NCBI GenBank assembly: GCA_964016875.1
Contig: OZ024718.1
Location: 5,089,001 to 5,153,000 of the forward strand
Length of the DNA: 64,000 bases
Direction of reading: 5' to 3'
Source: Fallopia convolvulus
Lineage: Eukaryota; Streptophyta; Magnoliopsida; Caryophyllales; Polygonaceae
Shown piece after piece: positions 34,094-44,692 of the stretch. Position numbers and translations under genes: made by a program. Under the pieces are notes generated by a model. The model saw only the letters and a list, made by a program, of their open reading frames with translations. It did not search any database and was not told the DNA's origin. Each line of letters begins with the position of its first letter. The first letter of the stretch is position 1.

Positions 34094-35747
34094 TTTTCGC
34101 CCCCTTTTAGGCTTCTCGTGAATCTCCGGGAAATCCAGCTTTGATTTTTTTTTTTTAAGATGGAAGATAAGAGCTTGAAAAATGTAAGTGAGGTTGGGGA
34201 CAGAGGTGAGGTATTAATTAATGTTTTGCTGCTCTGAACGATCGATCGATGTAATGATGCTGATCCCAATGAAACAATTATCGATCTCTGCTTCTTAATT
34301 TTTTGCAGTGATAAGCGATGAATTTTGAAGAGAGATTTGCAGAGTTGAAGGAACAAGTGGCGAAAAGGGTTTTGGTTTGAGTTTCCGATAAGAGAAAAAC
34401 GCTGTTGTGATTTGCTCTTGGTTCAGTTGGATGTGAGCTGGGGGGAGTCCGAATTTCAAACCTAAATAAAGTAGGGTGGGGTCTAAACAGTGTGATAATT
34501 TGTGAGGAGGATTTGAACTTAATTGCATGCATTGGTTATGGCTAATAAATTGGAAAGTAGGATTCTATAGGTGGCTGTGTTGGAGGTCTTGAATTTACTT
34601 TGCCTTTTTTATTTTGGTGACTCGCTTGTATTATATCGAGTTGGTTAGTGTAGGGTATATTTACTTTGTTCATAGTTCTTGTCCGCCACATACAGAGGCC
34701 GCCGAATGCTCCTGTTCGGAAGATCGAGAGTTTGATCGCTAGTAGATTTCGCAGGGAAAGGAAAAGGCCGAAAAAGAGCTGAAACGACATCATTCGGCAA
34801 GATCTTACTGTTCTGGTTGTTTCAGCGGACATGGCCAGGTGCAGGGATCAATGACGTCAGAGGATTATAGTGACAGAGAGGGAGTAGGAAGACCCATAGG
34901 GAGTGCCTTGCTCTTTGTCTACGTTGCTTAGTTATTTTTGTTATCGCTTGTTGGTTTCCTTTACTTTTCGTTTTCATGTTTGTTTTTGCTCCTGTTTGCG
35001 TCTTCCTTAACTTTTCATTCCTATTTTTAGCCTGATGTTTTCTTTTGTTTTGGGCCCGCCTTAAATACTCTCCCGACTTTCACTCGGGGCAAGGGAGCAT
35101 GTCTCACGTCTTCAAGGAGTGTAATTCTATGACGGACTACACATTAGATCGTTTCGTCGTGTCTCCTCTATTCCACTTGCACTTAATTTGAATCTTAGGA
35201 ATCATATTTGTAAAGATGCCCTAAGGAAGTCTCTTGTTTATTAGGTGACACCCCTAATCTCTTTTCTTAAGAATAATAATTCTTTTTAGTTGTATTACGA
35301 GTCTGAGTTTGTCACCTCTGTCATCCAAAAAACATAGGAATTTCCTTTTTTATTTTGTATCATTATTGTTAAACTATTATTACAATGCTACTTTTCATCA
35401 AAAATAAATATATATAAAAGGACAAATTACAAAATATTAAAAACTATGCTTATATATTGATGAAAAGGAATCTACTTTAGATAATTAATTTTGAAAGCGT
35501 GACCAATCGATACAAATTATAAACCAGTATCGGGTTGGATCGATCGACTCAATCCAATGAATGAGAAGATGGTGGAATTTGGTTTTTCACCCAAGTAAAA
35601 GAGCGCATCTAAAGTGAGATGTTTGGAACTGCCAAATACTAGATTAATTTGAACTTTGAATATTTCTCAAAATATATTTAGAAAAATTAACTATGTTTGA
35701 TAAAATCGCTTAACTAAACCACATTAGCGCGCTTCAAATATAAAATT
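34094..35747. other. Upstream region of the TCP gene; no other gene recognised
   Basis: This region lies 5' of the minus-strand TCP gene and should hold its leader and promoter. A T12 tract (34146-34157) precedes the start. A TATA-like CTTTATTTAG occurs on the minus strand near 34465. Several short minus-strand frames (34087-34832) show no domain. The segment 34840-35250 is gene-terminator-like in composition but could not be assigned. Confidence 0.35.
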
Positions 35748-35763
35748 GCAAATCCACATCTAT

Positions 35764-35918
35764 TTTTTTTGGTGAAGAAAATTTAGGGGGAGGGGATGGC
35801 ACCCCAGTCCAAGGACAGAGAAGACCCAATGACTCAGAGAGTTCTTACAAGGAGATTTACATTTGCCTCACCTCAAGGTGACTAGAGGGGAATCGAACAT
35901 GCGACCTGTCAGATCCGA
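35764..35918 (-). mobile_element. SINE-like insertion, 16-bp target duplication
   Basis: GCAAATCCACATCTAT occurs on both sides (35748-35763 and 35919-35934). On the minus strand the insert contains a B-box-like CATGTTCGATTCCCC near its 5' end and lacks an A box. It ends CCCCTAAATTTTCTTCACC plus an A run. This is a SINE-type retroposition, probably 5'-truncated or of a second family. The long perfect duplication indicates LINE-machinery target-primed insertion. Confidence 0.78.
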
Positions 35919-36827
35919 GCAAATCCACATCTATAAGAATACTTAAGGATGGTTTAGACCACATAAAAGTACAATATTAACTTGAAGATTACAATTGTAA
36001 AAATATAATATTAGTTATATGTTATAACTCAACTCAAGTTAGTAGAGTTGAACCCAACCTTTAGGGCGCTCGATGTTTTGGGAAATTGATCAGGTCAGTC
36101 AAATTTTATCGTGTGGCTGTAAATGTGCATGATCGAGTTGTACATAATTTATATATGAATTACATCATTTATAAAAATCCAAATCAAGCCTATATGCTAG
36201 ATGGCTAGTGGCTTCGATCATGCATTTAGGCCAGGTTTGGGACCTTCTAGAATTGTACTCCGTAGTATGTATTTTACTTTTTATTGGGTCTAAGAATGTA
36301 ATTTATTTAATTACTAGACTTCATATGTAAGATATTTAAGAAAACTACCTTTAGATATCTAGTCAACCGGTTAAGCTTTCAAAAATAGTATTTAGAGATC
36401 TTCAGTTCAACTCTCATAGACTTTATCTTTTACCAAAAATAAAGATATCTAAGAAAATTAAACTTTATAGATAAGATTAATAGTTCTTAACACAATATTA
36501 CATCTATTAAATTTACCGAAATTTGGTATTTAAGTTTTCTTTTTTTTCTTCTAAAAACTAGTATATTGTCAATTATAGATAAGGGTTGGTAGTTTTTTTT
36601 TTGCCATAATGTCTTTCTAAAAAAAATAAAAAATAGAGCTTGTTCACTAGCTAAAGTGGGTTCTTGACTACATTTCAAGGAAGATCAAAGAAGAAGAAGT
36701 CCTCGTTTAGATCGGACATTCGTTGTCAACGTCTTGTTCTTCCTGCGAATGTTCTCATTGCTCGCTCTCAGGAATTTTCACTATTCATTCTCATGGCGCA
36801 AAATCCTAGGTAATCTTTATCTATGAA

Positions 36828-37310
36828 TAGACATGGGTCCGGTTCCGGGGGAACCGGCCGGAACCGGAACCGGCGGTCCCGGTTCCGGAACCGCCGGGTC
36901 CGGTTCCCGGAACGGTTCCGGTTCTGGTTCGTCCACCCCCGGAACCGGGGAACCGACGGTTCCGGAACCGGGAACCGGCGGTTCCAAACCGGGTGGAACC
37001 GCCGGTTCTGCCCCAAAAAAAATAAAAAAATAACCAAACCGCGACCTCGGTTTGGGTGACCGCGACCGCGGTTTGGTTAACCGCGATCGCGACCCATTGG
37101 ACCGCGACCGCGGTTTTCTTCCAGAGGTCAAAATTTGTTTTTTTTTTAATTTTTTTTTATTATTTCCGGTTCCGAACCGGAACCGGAACCGGGAGGAACC
37201 GGCCTCGGAACCGGAACCGGACCGGAACCGGGGAACCGGGCCAAGGCCGGTTCCGGTTCCATGGTTCCGAGGAACCGGAACCGCCGGTTCCGGAATCGGA
37301 CCCAGGTCTA
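36828..37310. mobile_element. hAT-type MITE with GGAACC arrays
   Basis: The termini TAGACATGGGTCC and (complement of right end) TAGACCTGGGTCC match at 12 of 13 positions. A perfect 8-bp duplication TCTATGAA flanks the element (36820-36827 and 37311-37318). Both arms are dense in GGTTCC/GGAACC units in inverted orientation. The centre carries GACCGCGG/CCGCGGTC repeats and a T-rich stretch. The open frames seen across it on both strands are repeat artefacts rather than genes. Confidence 0.85.
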
Positions 37311-37318
37311 TCTATGAA

Positions 37319-39173
37319 TGGGTTTTGGGACTTGTCCTTGCAGAAGACACAATTACGCTTTTGTTCTTTTTTTACTTAGGGCGCAAGCCAGATGTCCTAA
37401 AGACCCCCGTGCCCTTATGCGCTGGATATGATTAAGGATGGTTGTATCCTTCTTCCCGCGACGTGCAAGACAAACTTAGTTGGGAAACGGTTCCACAACT
37501 TTACTTTTCATTTCCTTTGTTATTTTTGTAAATCTATATTTCCGTGAAATATTTAGATATGTTTGTTAGTTCCTAATAACGTTTATTATCATCAAAACTA
37601 CTAAAAAATAATAATTTAATATTTAAAATTTGACAGTTCCTAATACTATTCTAACCTAGAATTTATTAATAGTTGATTACTACATGCAAATTGGGGTTGG
37701 TACTTGGTAGAAGTACAAGCTTAGAAATATATATGAATATCCAAATTAAAAGATTATAAATAATTCTGTGACGGGTCACGAGTGGAGTTATAATTAAGAA
37801 AATTGCATTCTCATAATGAACTTCTCCTAAGTCCTATATAACTAAATTTTCATCAAAAAAAAAAAAGTCCTATAACTAATACTCCGTAACTCAGTAATTG
37901 AATTCCTGTGATGAATATTTCATATATTTCCCCAATTAATTGACCTTATATTTCGCTTTCTTATCAATTTAATTTGTCAACCATATATATATGGATTTAT
38001 TAATTAGTTCGAAGGTGTTGTCACTCTCTTGCCACATTTTGGCATTCTGTTTTTTCAAGTTTGTTGTCTTTTGCGATTCCGCGTGATAGACGTACAACTA
38101 TATTTGAAAGATGTGTTTCATTTAATGTAGGAAATGTATGTAAACATATACAAACAAAATAAAATTGAAAAATAAAAATACTATACTTTAAAGCCGATCA
38201 TATCCAGATCCAGTAACACTGCATGTAACAGTGTAACACAGAATAATGAACAATGCATTCCTTTTACAGCTTAAATATAAATTCATGGATTTTTTGCTCA
38301 GGTGGCACGTGTAAATAGTTTAGAAAAATACGTCGTTAAATAACTATGGTCTTAAATAGTTAAAAAAAAATGATATCGTTATCGTCGAAGATCATAAAAT
38401 AGTGGGATATGGTTTTATGAAATTGGAAGAATAAATAAAATCCGATCACGCGCGCCGGAGAAAGACATAAAGGATACATATATAATGCAACGGGGTCTAC
38501 CAAACCAAAGACAAGCGTCTCATGGAGATGGCAGCGCGTGATTGCGAGTCTCCATCAGCTTCCCTTTGTCACAGGAATAATAACTCAAATTCTCATATTT
38601 GTGTTTGGTATCAACAGAAGTGGTTTCTAGGAACTATAGTCTCATGAACAACTTTATTCTACTTTTTTTAGGGTAAGAATTCCAAGTATGTGATAGGCTT
38701 GATAGTTTGAACCGTGCAAATCGGCATAAGAAACAAAAACAAGCAAAATAAAGATATAGAAAGATGTTAGAATCGAAATGTCACGAGGCAGCGTGCCATA
38801 AAAAAGTAAAAGAAGACGCTAATTGAAAAAAGTGTACAAGATGAGATCTTGAGAAACAACTGTTAATACCTCATAGTTTGATTCGCTAAGGGACCCTTCG
38901 GACTTCGATCCCACATCTACGACTTTTCTTAACATTCTTCATCAAATCGAACAATAGAAGATGCATCCATACAAATACGAACCTCCCAACCACCAATGGG
39001 TTTCAACTTGAAATATCGAGTTGTTCTCAAAAAAAAAAACTTTGTTCTCCAATAAAAAAGGAAAAGGCTTTAAACTATTTCAATAAGACGAAAGGGTCAC
39101 TCTAATGTATAAATTAATTAAATTAACTATTTTAACAACATGCCAAATATCGTTATTAAGAATTGTAAGACCG
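37319..39173. other. No recognisable gene
   Basis: AT-rich intergenic sequence without domain-bearing frames, LTR edges or tRNA signals that I could support. Confidence 0.4.
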
Positions 39174-39179
39174 ATGTGA

Positions 39180-39381
39180 CCAGGCACAGACCTAAGGGGT
39201 AGCTGGTGTAGGCCCCAACCCACCCTAAAAAAATAAAAAATAATAAAAAAGGGTAAATTTAATAATAAAAAATAAGGTGATTTTAGTGGTAAATTAGTTC
39301 AAATAAAGTGATTTAGTCCACCCAATTTTTTTTAGTGTCAACTAAGCCCACCCTAATTTTAATTCCTGGATCCGTTCCTGG
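39180..39381. mobile_element. Small MITE-like insertion, unclassified
   Basis: The left end CCAGGCACAGACC and complement of the right end CCAGGAACGGATCC form an imperfect inverted repeat. ATGTGA flanks both sides (39174-39179 and 39382-39387). The 202-bp insert is A-rich inside. The 6-bp duplication does not settle the superfamily. Confidence 0.5.
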
Positions 39382-39387
39382 ATGTGA

Positions 39388-41593
39388 CTTTGTTTGATTG
39401 GATTAGGAATGAGTGATCACTTTTGGACATGATTATACACTTGTTTTGTTTCTAATTAATTTTTTCCAACCTTATTTATCCATACTTTAAGCAAATTAAA
39501 GCGCCTTCACTTCATCACTTCCATTGCCATTTTTTGTTTCTCAAACTTTGTGATTGGCCAACCATCTACATCGCAAATAAGAAAGGCCTAATTAGTAATT
39601 ACCACCTTATAAAATTTATCTTTGAGTTTAATGTCACATACCATTCTTGATACTCTCTTCTATTTTTGTCAAACCATTTGAATCCAATGTTCAGCATTTG
39701 CATCCATGCATCCCTCAGTCATATGGTGAAAAAGACCCTAGATACTTGAAATTTTCCATCCTAAGTAACACTTTCACATCAACCTCCAATCCTAAATCTC
39801 TCTAAGATTGAACTCCAAGTGGTTCATGTTTGGCTTTGCTTATTTTAAAGCCCTTGATTCAAGGTTCTTTCTATATGGTCCAATTCAACTTGCAACTAAC
39901 TCCATCTCGGCTCTATCTCAACCACTAACACAATGTCATATGTAAATAATATACACTCTACGAATTTACTATTACCTTGCTCTATATTAACCGGCCCCCA
40001 ACAAAACATCCATCGCTAGTGTATGAAGAAATGAACTTAAAACCAACCTTTGATGTAAATCTACTTGCAGTAACGAGAAAGAAATGAGTAAAATTTAATA
40101 TTTTATAGATGAGAAATCCAAATAATTTCTTATGAATGAAAATGCCCTAAGCTCACCTAAGAATTTCCATTTCTAATCTTGTAACAAAATAGTGTAGATT
40201 AGAATTTGTTTTTCCATAAAAAACAAAAAAAAAAACATTTAAGTGAGATTGATGTGTAACACAATTAAAAATAAAAAATAACACTCGTATTTAAAAGCCA
40301 AAGGTTCGACAGAGATGTCGTAGCAACCCTTTGTAACATGGCCCCCCGGCCATTTTGATAAAAATTAGTCACATGAATTGCAAGTAGCTGTTGGACACTT
40401 TGTTTTATATGTATGTTTAATTTTTCAATTATTTATGTTTTTTTTGGGAAAAAAATGTTGATATGATAGTTTTGTTTTTGAATGAAAGGGTGGTTTATTT
40501 ATAGAAATAGAAGATTTTCTAATTGTATCTCATTAACTAAACATTAGTTTTTTTTTAATTTTCTACTGCCTTAACACAATTTCTTACATGATTGATTACA
40601 ATTTTAGCAAATTTAAAGGAGCCATTATCTCATTGTTGGAAGATTTTTTTTTTCTTAGTATTCCAAAAACGACGTGGTTTTGGACAAATTCTTCATCTAA
40701 TTAGATCATTTCTTCCACAAGAGTGGAAACTTGGCCTCGAATTCATCTCCGATATTCAAGATGAGACTTTAATTTTCTTTCGTATGTAGAGAATTAGATG
40801 ATTGATAATAAAGCTTCTTTCCCCTATTTAATGACCCAACATTCGAATTAAATGTACGTGATAATGATTTATTTTAATGATAAAAAAATAATTAAAAGGT
40901 ATCATGAATCTTATCCAAATTTCACTCTTATCCTTAATTACGTGCATATTTTTCCTACTTCGGAAGGATATATTGAAAATACAAAGTATGATGCCTTCTT
41001 TCGTTACTACTGTAGTTGAAAATACCCACCCAGCCTTAAGTAAATGACGGTAGAAAATGGAATTAATCGAGCATCTTTGTCGAATTATCGACCAATCGAT
41101 CATGACAATGGTAAATATTGTTTAGAAATCTTAACTTTAATTAGTAAATTTTATGGATAAAAAAAAAATAGTAAATTTTAAGAAGATGAAATTCTAAAAT
41201 CATAAATTAGTACATTTTAAAAGTTTCATTTTGCTTTTGATTAGCCTGACTCGTCTTCAGTGCGACTAGTTTTGTTAGGATCAAAATTGCTTATTGAGAT
41301 TTGATGTGCGACTGATTAATTTATTGAAGTGGTTTTTGCACCCCAAAAAAAAGAAAAAAGGAGATTGAATCGATCGATCGACTTCATTTTTGTTGTTAGG
41401 AAGAGGGATTTATTTGATCATATTGTTGTATTAATTTTAGCACCAAAACAAGGATGCATATATAAGGGTTCCTTTTTCCTTCTTGTCGTTCTTGTTTTGC
41501 TTGATTTTTGATGGTGAAAGGAATTTCGCTTTCCAACTTTTCTTCTTCATCTTTTGCTTTTGTCCTCCCCTCTTTTTGGCAGCGAAGTATTTG
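39388..41593. other. No recognisable gene
   Basis: AT-rich sequence leading up to the left LTR of the first Sirevirus element. Short frames at 40592-41629 carry no motif I recognise. Confidence 0.4.
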
Positions 41594-42652
41594 TGTTGGA
41601 ACGATGTTGGGACCGCTGGTTCTAAACATCGGAACAACGATACAGTTCTCCGAGTTTTGATAATGACAAACGCTATAAGGAAACTAATGTGCTTCGATCA
41701 AGTATTTCTAAGGAACACAGGTTGAACAAAGAACTTCTATGAATGACCAAAGATCACAGGAGCACACAATGAAGAGTTCCCATCAAGGGAACTCTGAAGA
41801 GAAAAGTTCCCATGAAATGAGAACTCCCAGGAATGACCAGAGACAAAGGCTTACACGATGAAGAGTTTCTCTCATAGGAACTCTGAAGAGGACAGTTCCC
41901 ACGACATGGGAACTCACATGTGAGGACAAGGACCGATCAGCGCATATCACGGGATCCTGTCTTGGATAGGATGAAGGCACAGTCTGAGGAGCAGACTGTC
42001 AGGATTGATCCAACGGTCCGATCAATTCAAGAAGTTGACCTAGTTCAAATTGAAGTCACATGTGAAGAAAGTACAACTTGGGCATCAAGCAAAGGGCATT
42101 TCGGACACAAATGAAAGATGCGATTGAAGCCCAAGTTCACTCGAGTATAAAGCCAAATGAATAGTGCTCGGATTGAGTACTTCTCCCAGAACTCACAAAT
42201 ACCCACAACAGAGAAAGAGAAAGAAGAAGAGAAGTCCCCGGTGGCGAGTGTCAGATCTCGACGACGATGAAGGTGAAGTTCCCAAGAGCAAGGGAACTGA
42301 ATTGTAAGGTGTAAGGTTTGACTCTCTTGTTTTAATTGAGTAGTTCGCTTAGGAACTCAGTTGAGAAAGTTCATTAGTGTTGCTAGAGTTAGGTAGAACT
42401 CTTAGGAACAGAGAAGTTTGAACCTGGCTAATTGTAACTAAGGAACAAACAATAAAATAAGAAAGTCATTCAAAATCCTCCAAGCGGAGGTAGAGGTTTA
42501 CCCACACAACTAGTTGGTTGTCGTGGGGTTCCTCTATAAGGAACTGTGTTCTTTCAGTGTTTTAATTACTTGCGATATTATTCCTTCCGCTGCCTTGGGA
42601 ACAGCTTAACAGCCAGTTCCCAAGCTCTTGCTAACTCGTTCATGATCCAACA
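41594..42652 (+). repeat. 5' LTR of element A
   Basis: The 1,059-bp LTR starts TGTTGGAACG and ends GATCCAACA. A TATA-like TATAAAG lies at 42146-42152 and an AATAAAATAA polyadenylation-type signal near 42450. At least four perfect hairpins share the core GTTCCC/GGGAAC: 41776-41792, 41894-41914 (8-bp stem), near 42276, and 42594-42624 (9-bp stem). Confidence 0.93.
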
Positions 42653-42654
42653 AT

Positions 42655-42666
42655 TGGTATCAGAGC
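42655..42666 (+). other. Primer-binding site of element A
   Basis: TGGTATCAGAGC, complementary to the 3' end of initiator tRNA-Met, starts two bases after the 5' LTR. It would prime minus-strand DNA synthesis. Confidence 0.92.
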
Positions 42667-42706
42667 AGGCTGCTCTAGATTTGTGTTAGCATCGCATGTT
42701 TCAAAC

Positions 42707-44680
42707 ATGGCTCACGAACTCACCCAAGTCGGTCACAACAACAGCAAGCCACCAAGGCTCATCACTGGTAGATTCGAAGTCTGGCAACGCGACATGAAGA
42801 ACTGGATGCGCAGCCAGGACTACCAAGCTTGGTGCGTCATAGAGAAAGGGAACTTCAAAATTGATCCAGCGATTGAGAATGACCTTTCAAAATGGGGACC
42901 TAATGAGTACAAGTGCATGGAGGCCAACTTCAAAGCCATCCAGTACCTCAAGAATGCCATGTCGGTGCAAGACTGCGACAGAGTGGCAAACCTAGACACG
43001 GCAAAGGAAGTGTGGGAAGCCATTCAGCAAATGCACATTGGGAACTCAGACCTCCGAGAAGATCTTCAGATGAACGCAAGGAGGGAGTTCTTCACCTTCC
43101 AGATGGAGATAGGAGAATCCGATGATAGCTACCAATCCCGTTTTGAGGGACTTTGCACCAAGATGACTGGTCTTGGGATCACTAAAGAGGAAGTCACCGA
43201 CAAAATGAAGGTTCAACAACTCTTCAATGGGTTGACTGGAGAATGGACAAATGAAAGAACGATGTTCAAAGAGAATCCCGAAAACAGAGCTCTTATGCTC
43301 CACCAGGTTTTTGGAAAACTGGTGCGATATGAGAAGAGAAAGATAGATGACAGGGAGCAAAAGCGAGCACATCAGGGGATAGCTCTCAAACTTGAAAAGG
43401 TGATCAAGGCAGTACAAGAGCAACATGAAGAATCTGAAGAAGATGAGGATGAAGAGCTAGTCCTTGTAACAAAAGCTCTTCGATCTTTCTACAAAGGGAA
43501 GTTCAAGAAGAATTATGGGAACTCAGGAAAAGGACAGAGTTCCCAAAGAAAATCTGCTGAAAAGGACCTCTCGGATGTAACGTGCTACAAGTGTTACAAG
43601 AAGGGACACTTTGCCAAGGAGTGCCCTCAGGGAACGGACAACCGAGGAAAAGGGAAAAAGGCCTACATAGCCACATGGAGTGACGATGAAGACGAGGAGC
43701 CTGAATCATGGGCTCAACCTGACATGTGCGCCATGGCCTTAGGAGAAACTACTGGGGAACAACCCAGTGAGGTAACCCCCGAATCCGTTCTTGCTTCTTT
43801 GTCAAATTATGAGAAACCTGAACTGTTTAAAATTCTCACAAGTCTTGTCAAAGATAACATTAAATTGCAAAGGAAGCTAGAAAAGTCAGAACAAACTAAT
43901 GCTGAGTTAGTTGGTCTTGAGCCATGTCCCACCTGTGTGCCCCTATTGGACAAGGTTCAATCGTATGTGTCCCACATTGTAGAGTTAGAGGATGAAATTA
44001 GGACCCTAGAAAGTGACAAGAATATCTTTCTGCAAAAGCTAAGTGAAAAGGTTGAAAGCCCTAAAGCTTCTTGTTCCCAGACCAAATTTGTGCCAGCCAA
44101 ACACGGAATAGGGTATGAGTCAGAGAGCCCTAATAAAGGGAAGTCCCCCTTGAGTGAACAAGAGATTAATGAATGTAGGGCCTTAGAACTTCAGTGCGAG
44201 AAAAGGAAAAATGCTCACTTGGAAGAAAAGATACGTGTTCTGGAAAGTGGAGTGAATGGAGAAGTAGAATATTACATTGGGAACACTGGACACAAGCTAT
44301 ATGTCCAGATAGCCAAAGGGAACGGGTCTAGAGTGGTTAATAAAGAAACTATGGATAGGAACAGGATACAGAGACCGCATCCTAAGTATTACCAAGGAGA
44401 ATACTACAAGACCTGCTGGAACTGTGGTGCTCATGGGCACTACAAGGAAGGTTGTCCCAAAGCTAGGGCCCAAACTCAAAAGAACAATGAATACTGGAAA
44501 AGGCAAAATCACAGATCCAACCCTGATAGAGTTCCCACCCGTAGAAACACACATAGGAACTCTGCCCTTAACTCTAGGGATCATTGTGACGTTAATATTG
44601 CTGATTATATGTTGTTCGAGAATGTCTTCCCTTGCAAGGGACCAGGCAAGAGTCATCTTGCCTGGGTCCTCAAAAACTAA
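42707..44680 (+). CDS. gag: Sirevirus element A gag
   Basis: An open frame of 657 residues from the first ATG after the primer site (MAHELTQVGHNN) to TAA. Gag forms the virus-like particle that packages element RNA. The N-terminal half holds a UBN2-type Copia gag domain (MKNWMRSQDYQAW near the start, AKEVWEAIQQMH later). A first CCHC knuckle CYKCYKKGHFAKEC occupies residues 293-306. An acidic, helix-rich middle follows, then a second knuckle CWNCGAHGHYKEGC at residues 570-583. The extended C-terminal half is characteristic of Sirevirus gag. The frame is intact here, unlike in element B. It ends 12 bases before pol in the same frame, with a second stop (TAG, 44690-44692) just before pol. Confidence 0.9.
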   Translation: MAHELTQVGHNNSKPPRLITGRFEVWQRDMKNWMRSQDYQAWCVIEKGNFKIDPAIENDLSKWGPNEYKCMEANFKAIQYLKNAMSVQDCDRVANLDTAKEVWEAIQQMHIGNSDLREDLQMNARREFFTFQMEIGESDDSYQSRFEGLCTKMTGLGITKEEVTDKMKVQQLFNGLTGEWTNERTMFKENPENRALMLHQVFGKLVRYEKRKIDDREQKRAHQGIALKLEKVIKAVQEQHEESEEDEDEELVLVTKALRSFYKGKFKKNYGNSGKGQSSQRKSAEKDLSDVTCYKCYKKGHFAKECPQGTDNRGKGKKAYIATWSDDEDEEPESWAQPDMCAMALGETTGEQPSEVTPESVLASLSNYEKPELFKILTSLVKDNIKLQRKLEKSEQTNAELVGLEPCPTCVPLLDKVQSYVSHIVELEDEIRTLESDKNIFLQKLSEKVESPKASCSQTKFVPAKHGIGYESESPNKGKSPLSEQEINECRALELQCEKRKNAHLEEKIRVLESGVNGEVEYYIGNTGHKLYVQIAKGNGSRVVNKETMDRNRIQRPHPKYYQGEYYKTCWNCGAHGHYKEGCPKARAQTQKNNEYWKRQNHRSNPDRVPTRRNTHRNSALNSRDHCDVNIADYMLFENVFPCKGPGKSHLAWVLKN

Positions 44681-44692
44681 ATTCTCTTGTAG

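Noticed and set aside
36817..37435. Several overlapping open frames on both strands rich in Arg, Gly, Pro and Asn
   Set aside because: They follow the GGTTCC/GGAACC arrays of the hAT MITE and are repeat translations, not proteins.
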